This document shows, piece after piece, positions 50,577 through 61,778 of a stretch of DNA of 64,000 nt. The DNA is from Mycobacterium marinum. GTDB taxonomy: Bacteria > Actinomycetota > Actinomycetes > Mycobacteriales > Mycobacteriaceae. The stretch covers positions 2,542,001 to 2,606,000 of the forward strand of contig NZ_CP024190.1 in NCBI RefSeq assembly GCF_003391395.1, given 5' to 3'. The number at the start of each line of letters is the position of its first letter. Position 1 is the stretch's first letter. The notes below the pieces were generated by a model. The model was not told the DNA's origin, made no database searches, and saw only the letters and a list, made by a program, of their open reading frames with translations. A program made the position numbers and the translations under genes.

Positions 50577-51320
50577 ATGACCGATCGTTCGCGAACCGAC
50601 CACACCGGCAATCGCCAGGTTGCGAGCCGCACGGACCAATTCAGTGTCGGCGCGCCGAGAGTGCTGGTGGTCGAGGATTCCGAGACCATCCGCGAAATGG
50701 TCAACGAGGCCCTGGCCGACGTCGGCTACCACACCGACACCCGCTCCGATGGAGAAGGACTGGAAGAAGTTCTGCAGGGCCTACGGCCCGACCTGGTGGT
50801 ACTCGACGTGATGCTGCCGGGTCGGGACGGATTTGCCCTCATCGACGTCATCCGCGAGTGGGGCGATATAGGCATCGTCTTGATCACCGCCCGCGACGGT
50901 CTGCCCGACCGGCTGCGCGGTCTCGACGGAGGTGCCGACGACTATGTGGTCAAACCGTTCGAGCTCGCCGAACTCGTGTCGCGGGTGGGCGCGGTTCTGC
51001 GCCGCCGGGGTCGGCTGCCCCGGGTGGTTCAGGTCGGCGATCTGATGCTGGACAGCGAGGCTGGGGTCGCTGCACGCGACGGCCACCAGCTGGACCTGAC
51101 CGCCACCGAACTCCGACTGCTCGACTTCCTGGTACAACAACGCGGCCGCATCGTGAGCGCCACGCAGATCCTCAATGCCGTGTGGGGCTACGACGCCTAC
51201 GACGCCAACCTGGTGCAGGTGCATGTCAGCAGCTTGCGCCGCAAGCTCGAAGCGCATGGCCCACGAATTGTGCAGACCGTCCGAGGCATCGGCTACCGGT
51301 TGCAGCCGCCGAGGTCATGA
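50577..51320 (+). CDS. OmpR/PhoB-family response regulator
   Basis: DNA-binding regulator of 247 residues. Receiver domain VLVVEDSETIREMVNEAL with phosphorylation site D77 in LVVLDVMLPGRDG and conserved K in DYVVKPFE; C-terminal winged helix TATELRLLDFLVQQRGRIVSATQILNAVWGYDAYDANLVQVHVSSLRRKLE and the usual RTVRGIGYRL end. An unstructured lead of about 27 residues precedes the receiver. ATG at 50577; its stop overlaps the kinase start (ATGA). Targets unknown; the adjacent proline-rich gene and protease gene are candidates. Confidence 0.92.
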   Translation: MTDRSRTDHTGNRQVASRTDQFSVGAPRVLVVEDSETIREMVNEALADVGYHTDTRSDGEGLEEVLQGLRPDLVVLDVMLPGRDGFALIDVIREWGDIGIVLITARDGLPDRLRGLDGGADDYVVKPFELAELVSRVGAVLRRRGRLPRVVQVGDLMLDSEAGVAARDGHQLDLTATELRLLDFLVQQRGRIVSATQILNAVWGYDAYDANLVQVHVSSLRRKLEAHGPRIVQTVRGIGYRLQPPRS

Positions 51321-52840
51321 TGGCCGAGGAGCTCGAATCCCCGGGCGATCCCGAAACCCCCACACCGTCGCTGCAGCGACGGGTGATTCTGCTGGTGGTG
51401 GCCTTGCTGGCGGTGCTATTGGTGGTGCTGGGTGTGACCATCGACGTCAGCCTGGGCTTGCAGGCTCGGCGGAATCTGCACGATCTGCTGCTGGCGGCCA
51501 CCTCGCGCGCCGACGCGCTGGCGTCGGTGGGCACCTCTCCGGAACTGATCGCCGCCGAGATCAACGGCGGCAGCGTGCGCGCGCTGCTGGTGACAGCCGA
51601 CGGTGCTACCTACGGGGACCCTAACATCAGCCCGGACACCACCGCGGGCCCCGCCGTCCCGGCGCTGCCCGGCCCTCCGCCCCTGATTCCGCCCGGGGGG
51701 CACCAGGGTCCTCATGGCCCCCCGCCGCCGCCTCCCCCTCCACCTGGGGGACCGCCGCCCGGACCGCCGCCGGATGCGACCGCCACGGCGGCGGTACACA
51801 CCTTGCCGGATGGTTCGCGACTGATCCTGGTCGCCGACACCACGCAGACCACTCAAGTGACTCGCCAGCTGCGCCAGCTGATGATCGGTGCCGGGCTGGT
51901 GACCCTGGTAGTGGCGGCACTGCTACTGGTACTGGTCAGCCGGGCGGCATTGGCGCCGCTGGATCGGCTCGCGGCGTTGGCCAAGGACATCACCACCGGA
52001 GATCGCGGTCGCCGGCTGCGCCCCAGCCGCGCCGATACCGAACTCGGCCGGGCCGCGAGCGCTTTCGACGGAATGCTGGATGCGCTGGAAGACTCAGAGC
52101 TGCGTGCCCAGCAGGCCGCTACGGCCGCGCAGCGCGCCGAGAACGCGACGCGGCAGTTTCTCGTCGACGCCGCCCACGAACTGCGCACTCCGATCGCGGG
52201 GATGCAGGTCGCCGCCGAACAACTCGCCAGCAGCGCCGGGCAGCAGCAGGAAGATCCCGCAGCGCGCGGCCAGTACCGCCGCGCCAGTCTGCTGCTCTCT
52301 GATGCGCGTCGCGCGGGACGGCTCGTCGCCGACATGCTGGATCTGAGCCGTATCGACGCGGGGCTGCCGCTGGACCGCCACGACACCGACCTGGCCGAGA
52401 TCGTCGACGCCGAAAGCCAGCGAACCACGATGCTGGCGCCGCAGATCACCGTGACCCGGTCCGGGCTTGGCACGCTTACCGTTGCGGCCGACCCGACTCG
52501 GGTGGCGCAGATCCTGTCCAACTTGCTCGACAACGCGCGCAGGTACACCCCGGCCGGGGGAGCCATCGCCATCGATCTGCGGGCCGGCCAAGGAGTGGCC
52601 ACGGTGACCGTCACCGACACCGGCCCGGGCATCCCCGACAACGAGCGCAACCGAATCTTCGAGCGCTTGGTGCGCCTCGATGCCGCACGCACCCGCGACC
52701 ATGGTGGTGCGGGCCTGGGTTTGCCGATCGCGCGGGCGCTGGCCCGGGCCCACGGGGGCGAGCTGGTTTGTCTACCGCACCAGGGCGGTGCACGATTCCG
52801 GCTCACCTTGCCGCTGGCGGTGGCCGGTGGCGTTGAGTGA
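51317..52840 (+). CDS. Sensor histidine kinase with proline-rich extracytoplasmic loop
   Basis: Kinase of 507 residues. TM1 is at about 23-44, an outside sensor region at 45-185 contains an unusual Pro/Gly stretch at 106-153 (runs of seven or more Pro), TM2 at 188-208, HAMP at 209-262, HisKA with phospho-acceptor H287 (FLVDAAHELRTPI), and HATPase with N-box NLLDNARRYTP, G1 DTGPGIPD and G2 HGGAGLGLPIA. It is coupled by a 4-nt overlap to the response regulator. The Pro-rich insertion resembles the neighbouring membrane protein in composition. Convergent with the protease gene, 4 nt between stops. Confidence 0.93.
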   Translation: MMAEELESPGDPETPTPSLQRRVILLVVALLAVLLVVLGVTIDVSLGLQARRNLHDLLLAATSRADALASVGTSPELIAAEINGGSVRALLVTADGATYGDPNISPDTTAGPAVPALPGPPPLIPPGGHQGPHGPPPPPPPPPGGPPPGPPPDATATAAVHTLPDGSRLILVADTTQTTQVTRQLRQLMIGAGLVTLVVAALLLVLVSRAALAPLDRLAALAKDITTGDRGRRLRPSRADTELGRAASAFDGMLDALEDSELRAQQAATAAQRAENATRQFLVDAAHELRTPIAGMQVAAEQLASSAGQQQEDPAARGQYRRASLLLSDARRAGRLVADMLDLSRIDAGLPLDRHDTDLAEIVDAESQRTTMLAPQITVTRSGLGTLTVAADPTRVAQILSNLLDNARRYTPAGGAIAIDLRAGQGVATVTVTDTGPGIPDNERNRIFERLVRLDAARTRDHGGAGLGLPIARALARAHGGELVCLPHQGGARFRLTLPLAVAGGVE

Positions 52841-52844
52841 ACGC

Positions 52845-53816
52845 TCAGGGGGAACCCGATTCGGTGATGGCGGTCAGGCTCCACCGGTCCAGCCAGGGGC
52901 GCACCAGCTCGGCGATTGAGAATGTGGCCGGTGTCGAGCATCCGGGATGTGGGTCGTTGGCATGGCCGGCCCGAATGAGAATGCCGACCGCCACCGCGGT
53001 GCCATCGTCGTCCAGGCGGTAGACGGGGCCCCCGGAATCGCCGCATTCGCTGGCCGCCAGAAAAGCCACCTTGCTCGCACTGATGTCGGTGACTTGCCCA
53101 CATTCCGCTCGGCCCGTCTTCATCCCGAACTTGCAGAGCAGTTGCCCCACCTTCAGATCGGTGGCTATGCCGGTGACCGGAACAGCCGCCTTGATCGCCG
53201 GGGACTGCGGGATCTTTCCGGAATCCAGCGTGATCAGTCCGATGTCGTGGGCTTCCCCGCTGAGGCCCTCGCTGACCGACTGGCTGAAGGTACCGATGTT
53301 CACGTATCCGCCGCCCGTGGAGTAGTTGATGCTGACCTTGCTCGCTTCGCCTTCCTTATTGCAGTGGCCGGCGGTGAGTATCCCGGTCCGGCCGGCGTTG
53401 GTGCGTACCAAGAACCCAGCGGTGCAGCCCATTCCCCCTGACCCGTCGGCGTAGGTGACGGCGATGCCGGTGCCCGGGGCAATGGCACTGGCGCCTGGCA
53501 GGGCAACCAGTGGTCGCGCCATCGTGCTCTTGCTTGGCAGCCAGATAGCCGCGACGAATCCGGCCGCGCAGATCAGCGCGGCAATCGTCAGTCGCCCACC
53601 GTCGGACCGCCGCCGCTGCGGTGGCGCGGAGTAGGGCACATTCGTGCCGGCGAACATCTGCTCTTGTGTCTCGGGGTGCTGCCTGCGGCGCTGGCTCAGC
53701 ACCGGCCAAGCTGCCACCGACAGACACAGCAGCGCTCCGGCCAACAACAACGCGGTGCGAGCCAGGGACGACGGCGAGCCCAGATTCGCGAGCGCGTGGG
53801 CACTGACGCCGACCAT
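52845..53816 (-). CDS. Membrane-anchored trypsin-like serine protease (S1 family)
   Basis: Protein of 323 residues. Two N-terminal hydrophobic segments (residues 19-40 and 76-92) flank an Arg/Gln-rich loop, then an extracytoplasmic chymotrypsin-fold domain from about 100. The catalytic triad is H151 (TAGHC), D191 (AHDIGLITLD) and S261 (ECGDSGGPVY). Four or more cysteines (C131, C152, C228, C239, C258, C298 region) could form disulfides, as expected outside the cell. MarP (Rv3671c) is a related membrane serine protease but has four helices. It lies tail to tail with the sensor kinase, suggesting a role in a signal pathway, unproven. Confidence 0.85.
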   Translation of the reverse strand: MVGVSAHALANLGSPSSLARTALLLAGALLCLSVAAWPVLSQRRRQHPETQEQMFAGTNVPYSAPPQRRRSDGGRLTIAALICAAGFVAAIWLPSKSTMARPLVALPGASAIAPGTGIAVTYADGSGGMGCTAGFLVRTNAGRTGILTAGHCNKEGEASKVSINYSTGGGYVNIGTFSQSVSEGLSGEAHDIGLITLDSGKIPQSPAIKAAVPVTGIATDLKVGQLLCKFGMKTGRAECGQVTDISASKVAFLAASECGDSGGPVYRLDDDGTAVAVGILIRAGHANDPHPGCSTPATFSIAELVRPWLDRWSLTAITESGSP

Positions 53817-53880
53817 TGGGTAGATCTTTCAGGCAAAACGGTTTGAGATTCAATACCGGTCTACGACCGGCAGCTGACGG

Positions 53881-54654
53881 TCAGACGCCCAGCGGCTCGC
53901 AAGCCGGCTCGAGAACGGGTCCGTGGTCCGATGGCGCCTGGTGGCGATGGTGCCGTCGATATTGGCGGACCTCGAAGACCAGCCCGCTCATGCCCAGGGC
54001 CGCCGTGCATACCGACACCAGAACCAGCAATGGGCTGCCGTCACCGGCGAGCGCACTGCCCAGAATCACCACCGCGACGGTGCCGGGGAGCAAGCCCGCC
54101 AGCGTGGACAGCGTGTAGGGGACCACCCGCACCGCCGATGCGCCGGCGCCATAGTTGAGCGCCGCAAACGGCACGGCGGGGATCAGCCGCAGCGACAAGA
54201 TCGCCAGCCAGCCCCGTTCCCGCAGACGCTCATCGAGCCGGTCGACCGCACCGTGCGGCACCAGCCGGTTCAGCCGCCACCCGGCCGCGCGCACCAGCAG
54301 CAGCGCAATCACCGCGCTCGCCGTACTGGCCGTCACCGCAATCACGATGCCCAAGACCGGTCCGAACAGCAGGCCGCCGGCAACGGTGAATGCGGTACGG
54401 GGAAAGGGTGGCACCGTGACGACGATGTGGACCAGCAGAAACACCAGGGGTAACCATGGCCCCACCGATGATGCCCAGTCCCGCATCTGCACCGCGGTAG
54501 GCAGCGGAACCAGCAATGCCACCGCCACCAGTAGTGTGATTCCTGCCACGGTGCTGACCTTGCGCAGTCGTGACATCTGCCGTGCGGCCGTCCGGAGCGC
54601 GAGAGCGATGCCGCGCACCGTATCGGTGGTTTTGCACAGGACAGAGGCTGTCAC
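53881..54654 (-). CDS. TVP38/DedA-like membrane protein (Rv1491c homologue)
   Basis: Integral membrane protein of 257 residues of the TVP38/TMEM64 (SNARE-associated/VTT) family. Characteristic segments are VTVPPFPRTAFTVAGGLLFGPVLGI with re-entrant loop features and RLRERGWLAILSLRLIPAVPFAALNYGAGAS. Four or five helices flank these. It may move lipids or ions across the membrane. The GTG at 54654 is the first start giving a plausible N-terminus; ATG at 54747 would read through 31 extra unconserved residues. His/Arg-rich C-terminal tail. Confidence 0.85.
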   Translation of the reverse strand: MTASVLCKTTDTVRGIALALRTAARQMSRLRKVSTVAGITLLVAVALLVPLPTAVQMRDWASSVGPWLPLVFLLVHIVVTVPPFPRTAFTVAGGLLFGPVLGIVIAVTASTASAVIALLLVRAAGWRLNRLVPHGAVDRLDERLRERGWLAILSLRLIPAVPFAALNYGAGASAVRVVPYTLSTLAGLLPGTVAVVILGSALAGDGSPLLVLVSVCTAALGMSGLVFEVRQYRRHHRHQAPSDHGPVLEPACEPLGV

Positions 54655-54846
54655 AATCACCCAGAGTACGGGGCGAAGGTGAATATATCGTTTCTCCCGG
54701 CTGGCGTTTCTGGTCACACTGTGAGCGGTAAGGCTGCACCTGGTCACCTAGCCCCCGGCTCCAATCAACTAGCCTTATTAGTTTAGTGGCAGGCCAAGAG
54801 CAACCGGAAACAAAGTTGTCAATTGCTGCGTAAATAGGAGCAGTCG

Positions 54847-56724
54847 GTGTCCATTGATGTACCCGAGCTCGCCGAGCTAGAACAGGTTCGCGAGCGTTGG
54901 CGCAGTGCGGTCGCCGGTGTTCTTTCCAAGACCGCGCGGCCGGATTCTGCCGGGTTCGGCGATCAACCCGAACGGCTGCTGAACACTCCCACCTACGACG
55001 GAATCGCCATCCGGGCGCTCTACAGTGCCTTCGACGAGTTGCCGGAACCACCGCTGCCGGGCGAGTGGCCCTACGTCCGGGGCGGCGACGCGTTGCGCGA
55101 CGTCAACTCGGGCTGGAAGGTCGTCGAGGCGGTACCGCAGCCGGATGCGTCCGTGGTGGACACCAACCAGGCGCTGCTGGGCATGTTGGGTGACGGTGTC
55201 AGCGCGCTGCTGGTCCGGGTGGGGGACCACGGCGTGGCGCCTGACCAGCTCGAAGGGCTGCTCGCGGGTGTGTATCTGAACCTGGCGCCGGTGATTGTGG
55301 ATGCCGGTGCCCAGTACCGGGCGGCCAGCGAGGCGATGCTGCGGTTGGCGGCTGGGCTGGATACCGACCAGCGCGCGACGATGTCGATCGATCTGGGCGC
55401 CGATCCGTTGACCGCGACGCTGAGCGGGCGTCCCGCCCCCTCGATTGACGATGTACTCGCGATCGCGGGACGGGTGGCCGGTGATCGAGGCGTGCGCACG
55501 ATCACGGTCGACGGGCCGGCGTTTCACAATCTGGGCGCGACTGCGGCCTGGGAACTCGCGGCCACCATTGGCGCGGCGGTGGCCTATCTCCGGCTGCTCA
55601 CCGAATCCGGTCTCTCGATCGGCGACGCGCTGGCACAGATCGGCCTCCGGCTGGCCGCCGATGACGACCAGTTCATGACACTGGCCAAGATGCGAGCCGC
55701 GCGCCGGTTGTGGGCCCGGGTCGCCGAGGTCGCCGGTGACCCGGATGGCGGGGCGGCGACGTTGCACGCGGAGACTTCGCTGCCGATGATGACCCAACGC
55801 GACCCGTGGGTGAACATGCTGCGTTGCACGCTGGCCGCCTTCGGCGCGGGTGTCGGCGGTGCGGACACCGTGCTGGTTCATCCCTTCGATGTCGCGATTG
55901 CGGGTGGCTTTCCGGGTACGGCCACCAGCTTTGCGCGCCGGATCGCCCGCAATACCCAACTGTTGCTGTTGGAGGAGTCCCACGTGGGGCGCGTGTTGGA
56001 CCCGGCCGGTGGGTCGTGGTTCGTCGAGGACCTCACCGAAGAACTGGCCCAACACGCCTGGCAGCATTTCCAGGCCATCGAGGCGCGTGGCGGATTTGCC
56101 AACGCCCATGACTACGTCGCCGGGCAGATCGCCGAGCTCGCCGCACGCCGCGCCGACGACATCGCGCATCGGCGGATTGCGATCACCGGGGTCAACGAAT
56201 TTCCCAACCTCGACGAACCTGCTCTGCCGCAACCGGATCGCGGTTTCTCGCCCGACGGCTGCGGAAAGCTGTTGCGCTACGGCGCCGAATTCGAGACATT
56301 GCGCGATCGATCGGATGCCTACTTGTCCGACACCGGGGCGCGACCGCGGGCGCTGTTGCTGCCACTGGGTCCGCTGGCTGAACACAACATTCGGGCGACT
56401 TTCGCATCGAATCTCTTGGCCTCGGGTGGCGTCGAGGCGCTCAATCCGGGAACCGTCGACGCGCAAGGCGTCGCAACGGCGGTAGCTGAGGCGGGTTCGC
56501 CGACGGTCGCGGTCATCTGCGGCACCGACCGCCGTTATCGGGACGAGGCGCCCGCCGTGGTCGAGGCGGCAAGATCGGCCGGCATCTCCCGGGTCTACCT
56601 GGCCGGACCGCCGGGCGCACTGGACGAGGCGGTTGACGTCGCGAGTCGGCCTGACGAATTCTTGACCGCGAAAATCAATGCGGTGCAAGCCCTGTCCGAT
56701 CTGCTCACGCGGTTGGGAGCGTAG
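54847..56724 (+). CDS. mutA: Methylmalonyl-CoA mutase small (beta) subunit
   Basis: Non-catalytic partner of MutB in adenosylcobalamin-dependent interconversion of methylmalonyl-CoA and succinyl-CoA, used in propionate and cholesterol catabolism. 625 residues: TIM-barrel domain (TYDGIAIRALYSAFDELPEPPLPGEWPYVRGG; RNTQLLLLEESHVGRVLDPAGGSWFVE) and a degenerate C-terminal B12-type domain lacking DxHxxG. The GTG at 54847 follows AATAGGAG at good spacing. mutB begins 5 nt after its stop. Confidence 0.96.
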   Translation: MSIDVPELAELEQVRERWRSAVAGVLSKTARPDSAGFGDQPERLLNTPTYDGIAIRALYSAFDELPEPPLPGEWPYVRGGDALRDVNSGWKVVEAVPQPDASVVDTNQALLGMLGDGVSALLVRVGDHGVAPDQLEGLLAGVYLNLAPVIVDAGAQYRAASEAMLRLAAGLDTDQRATMSIDLGADPLTATLSGRPAPSIDDVLAIAGRVAGDRGVRTITVDGPAFHNLGATAAWELAATIGAAVAYLRLLTESGLSIGDALAQIGLRLAADDDQFMTLAKMRAARRLWARVAEVAGDPDGGAATLHAETSLPMMTQRDPWVNMLRCTLAAFGAGVGGADTVLVHPFDVAIAGGFPGTATSFARRIARNTQLLLLEESHVGRVLDPAGGSWFVEDLTEELAQHAWQHFQAIEARGGFANAHDYVAGQIAELAARRADDIAHRRIAITGVNEFPNLDEPALPQPDRGFSPDGCGKLLRYGAEFETLRDRSDAYLSDTGARPRALLLPLGPLAEHNIRATFASNLLASGGVEALNPGTVDAQGVATAVAEAGSPTVAVICGTDRRYRDEAPAVVEAARSAGISRVYLAGPPGALDEAVDVASRPDEFLTAKINAVQALSDLLTRLGA

Positions 56725-56729
56725 CCACG

Positions 56730-58991
<2,262 letters not shown>

Positions 58992-59058
58992 TGGCCGGTA
59001 AAACTACTCGCGTGAGTGTGACGCCATCGCGCATTCCGCCGCGCATCTGCACCAGGGC

Positions 59059-60069
59059 GTGTCCGATGAGGTGGGGCCGGTGACCTCCCCGGACGACGCC
59101 AAGGTCGAGCAACTGGCCGCCGCCGTGCGCAATGGCGACCGTGCCGCGCTGCCACGGGCGATCACGCTGCTGGAGTCCACCCGCGCCGACCATCGGCGGC
59201 AGGCCCAAGAGCTGTTGCTGGCACTGCTCCCCGAATCCGGGAAGGCCCATCGGGTGGGTATTACCGGCGTCCCGGGAGTGGGGAAGTCCACCACGATCGA
59301 GGCCCTGGGCATGTACCTCATCGAGCAGGGCCACAAGGTGGCCGTGCTGGCGGTGGACCCCTCGTCGACGCGTACCGGCGGATCGATTCTGGGCGACAAG
59401 ACGCGGATGGCGCGGTTGGCAATGCACCCGGATGCCTACGTCCGGCCCTCTCCGACGTCGGGAACTCTGGGCGGCGTAGCAAAGGCGACGCGGGAATCGG
59501 TGGTGCTCTTGGAAGCCGCCGGCTTCGACGTGGTTCTGATCGAAACGGTCGGCGTCGGCCAGTCCGAAGTGGCCGTCGCAAACATGGTCGACACCTTCGT
59601 CTTGCTGACTTTGGCGCGCACCGGCGACCAACTACAGGGCATCAAGAAAGGTGTGCTGGAGCTGGCCGACATCGTGGTCGTGAACAAGGCCGATGGGGAA
59701 CATCTGCGCGATGCGCGGTTGGCCGCCAGGGAGCTGTCCGGCGCTATCAGGCTGATCTACCCACGCGAAACAATCTGGCGGCCACCGGTTCTCACGATGA
59801 GCGCGGTGGAAGGAACCGGTCTGACACAGCTGTGGGAAGCTGTCGAGCGCCATCACCAAGTGCTCACCGAGGCCGGTGAGTTCGAAGCGCGCCGACGCGA
59901 ACAGCAAGTGGACTGGACATGGCAGATGGTGCGAGATGCGGTGCTGGACCGAGTGCTGTCCAACCCGGACGTGCGCAAGATCCGAGCCGACGTCGAGCGC
60001 CGGGTTCGGGCGGGGGAGCTGACTCCCGCTCTGGCCGCCCAGCAAATTTTGGATACCGCGCAGGCCTAA
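59059..60069 (+). CDS. meaB: MeaB-type GTPase chaperone of methylmalonyl-CoA mutase
   Basis: G3E GTPase of 336 residues that loads and protects adenosylcobalamin in MutAB. Walker A GITGVPGVGKST at 67-78, Switch motif DPSSTRTGGSILGDKTRM, EtVGVGQSE, NKADGE and the C-terminal dimerisation helices (RREQQVDWTWQMVRDAVLDRVLSNP). The GTG at 59059 is used; another GTG at 59080 is possible. It starts 67 bp after mutB; in M. tuberculosis (Rv1496) mazEF4 lies in that gap. Confidence 0.94.
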   Translation: MSDEVGPVTSPDDAKVEQLAAAVRNGDRAALPRAITLLESTRADHRRQAQELLLALLPESGKAHRVGITGVPGVGKSTTIEALGMYLIEQGHKVAVLAVDPSSTRTGGSILGDKTRMARLAMHPDAYVRPSPTSGTLGGVAKATRESVVLLEAAGFDVVLIETVGVGQSEVAVANMVDTFVLLTLARTGDQLQGIKKGVLELADIVVVNKADGEHLRDARLAARELSGAIRLIYPRETIWRPPVLTMSAVEGTGLTQLWEAVERHHQVLTEAGEFEARRREQQVDWTWQMVRDAVLDRVLSNPDVRKIRADVERRVRAGELTPALAAQQILDTAQA

Positions 60070-60099
60070 CGGAATGGTAAATTAATTCCGGGTTTGACA
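60070..60099 (+). promoter_or_regulatory. Hairpin plus TTGACA before lipL
   Basis: CGGAAT (60070-60075) and ATTCCG (60085-60090) make a 6-bp stem right after the meaB stop, followed by GGTTTGACA. TTGACA at 60094-60099 is a perfect -35 hexamer, though no strong -10 lies at standard spacing. The 63-bp gap may terminate mut/meaB and start lipL. Confidence 0.35.
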
Positions 60100-60132
60100 C
60101 TGGGCTCTATGAAATCCAAGTAAATTCAAGAT

Positions 60133-61419
60133 GTGACGATAGACATCGGAGTCAATCGCCGCGCGGTTTCTTCCGACGGTGACCCTGACGCAGGCCATCG
60201 TGTATCCGGCGCTGCGGACTCTCAATTTGCGTGCGTCGTTCGAATGTTCTCCAGCATGTTTCCCGCTCGCCGGTTTGGTGGGGGAGCGTTGGCGGTCTAC
60301 CTGGACGGCCAGCCCGTCGTGGACGTGTGGAAAGGGTGGGCGGACCGCAAGGGCGAGGTCCCATGGTCAGCGGACTCGGCCCCGATGGTGTTCTCGGCCA
60401 CCAAGGGCATGGCCGCCACCGTGATCCACCGGCTTGCCGATCGGGGGCTGATCGATTACGAGGCGCCGGTCGCGCAGTACTGGCCGGAGTTCGCGGCCAA
60501 CGGCAAGGAGAAGCTCACCGTCCGCGAGGTGATGCGGCACGCGGCGGGCTTGTCGGGACTGCGCGGTGCCAGCCAGGAAGACCTGCTGGATCACGTCGTG
60601 ATGGAGGAGCGGCTGGCGGCGGCGGCTCCGGGAAGGCTGCTCGGCAAACCGGCCTATCACGCGCTTACCTTCGGTTGGTTGATGTCCGGCCTGGCCAGGG
60701 CCGTGACCGGCAAGGACATGCGCGTCCTGTTCCGCGAGGAGCTCGCCGAGCCACTGGACACCGACGGTTTTCATCTGGGCCGGCCGCCGGCGGGCTCGCC
60801 CACGCAGGTCGCCCAGATCATCATGCCGCAGGACATCGCCGCCAACCCGCTGGTCACCTTTGCGGCGCACAAGATCGCCAACCAGTTCTCCAGCGGATTC
60901 CGTTCGATGTACTTTCCGGGCGTCATCGCGACGGTTCAGGGCGAAACCCCCATGCTGGACGCCGAGATTCCGGCCGCCAACGGAGTCGTCACCGCCCGCG
61001 CGCTGGCGCGGATGTACGGCGCGATCGCCAACGGCGGCGAGATTGACGGCACCCAGTTCCTGTCGCGGGAGCTGGTGGCGGGGCTGACCGGCGAGCGGCG
61101 GCTGCAGCCGGATCGCAATCTCTTCATGCCGATGGCTTTTCACCTGGGCTACCACAGTCTGCCCATCGGCAACGTGATGCCGGGGTTCGGTCACGTCGGG
61201 ATGGGCGGGTCCGTCGGATGGACAGATCCGGAGACCGGCGTGGCGTTCGCGCTGGTGCACAATCGGCTGTTGACTCCGCTGGTGGCCACCGACCACGCCG
61301 GTTTCGTCGCCATCTATGCCCTGATCCGGCAGGCGGCCGCCAAGGCCCGCGAGCGTGGCTACCAGCCGGTCACGGGCATCGGGGCGCCGTACTCGGAGCC
61401 GGGAGCCGTCGCGGGCTGA
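60133..61419 (+). CDS. lipL: LipL, beta-lactamase-like esterase/lipase
   Basis: Family VIII carboxylesterase with penicillin-binding fold, 428 residues. The catalytic S88-x-x-K91 is in VFSATKGMAAT, followed by a Tyr motif in AYHALTFGWLM and GxG-type GHVGMGGSVGW near the C-terminus. LipL of M. tuberculosis (Rv1497) hydrolyses short acyl esters and is envelope-linked. GTG at 60133 gives the conserved N-terminus. It converges on the dodecin gene. Confidence 0.9.
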   Translation: MTIDIGVNRRAVSSDGDPDAGHRVSGAADSQFACVVRMFSSMFPARRFGGGALAVYLDGQPVVDVWKGWADRKGEVPWSADSAPMVFSATKGMAATVIHRLADRGLIDYEAPVAQYWPEFAANGKEKLTVREVMRHAAGLSGLRGASQEDLLDHVVMEERLAAAAPGRLLGKPAYHALTFGWLMSGLARAVTGKDMRVLFREELAEPLDTDGFHLGRPPAGSPTQVAQIIMPQDIAANPLVTFAAHKIANQFSSGFRSMYFPGVIATVQGETPMLDAEIPAANGVVTARALARMYGAIANGGEIDGTQFLSRELVAGLTGERRLQPDRNLFMPMAFHLGYHSLPIGNVMPGFGHVGMGGSVGWTDPETGVAFALVHNRLLTPLVATDHAGFVAIYALIRQAAAKARERGYQPVTGIGAPYSEPGAVAG

Positions 61420-61438
61420 GCCCAGGGGCGTTCTAGCG

Positions 61439-61651
61439 CTAAGAATCTTCGAGCCGGAAGCCCACCTTCATGGTCACCTGAAAGTGGCCGACGGCGCCGT
61501 CAACCAGATGGCCGCGCACTGATTCGACTTCGAACCAGTCCAGGGCGCGCATGGTCTGGGCGGCCCGGGTCAAACCGTTGCGGATTGCCGCGTCGACTCC
61601 GTCGGCCGAGCTTCCGACGATCTCGATTACCCGGTAGGTGTGATCGCTCAT
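61439..61651 (-). CDS. Dodecin, flavin/CoA-binding storage protein
   Basis: Small protein of 70 residues (Rv1498A homologue) that assembles into a hollow dodecamer binding FMN/riboflavin or CoA. Signature VIEIVGSSADGVDAAIRNGLTRAAQTMRALDWFEVESVRG includes the stacking Trp in ALDWFEV, and Gln in GHFQVTMKVGF. AUG at 61651 with AAGGGGA upstream. In M. tuberculosis a methyltransferase gene (Rv1498c) lies between lipL and this gene; it is absent here. Confidence 0.93.
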   Translation of the reverse strand: MSDHTYRVIEIVGSSADGVDAAIRNGLTRAAQTMRALDWFEVESVRGHLVDGAVGHFQVTMKVGFRLEDS

Positions 61652-61778
61652 TTCGTCCCCTTATCTTTGAGTGTTGACGTCCCAAGAGGGTCCGAAGAAT
61701 CATCTTGCGCCGGTGGTCGGCGCCGGATGAGGCCCGACACGCAGCTGGCTCGGTGCAAATGACCAAGCGCGTCCAGCG

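Noticed and set aside
54714..54724. TCACACTGTGA palindrome upstream of mutA as a CRP-type site
   Set aside because: The half-site order and one-base spacer do not fit the CRP motif TGTGA-N6-TCACA, and it is not at a clear promoter.
54877..56688. 603-codon minus-strand frame inside mutA
   Set aside because: Shadow with Arg/Gln-rich composition opposite a well-supported gene.
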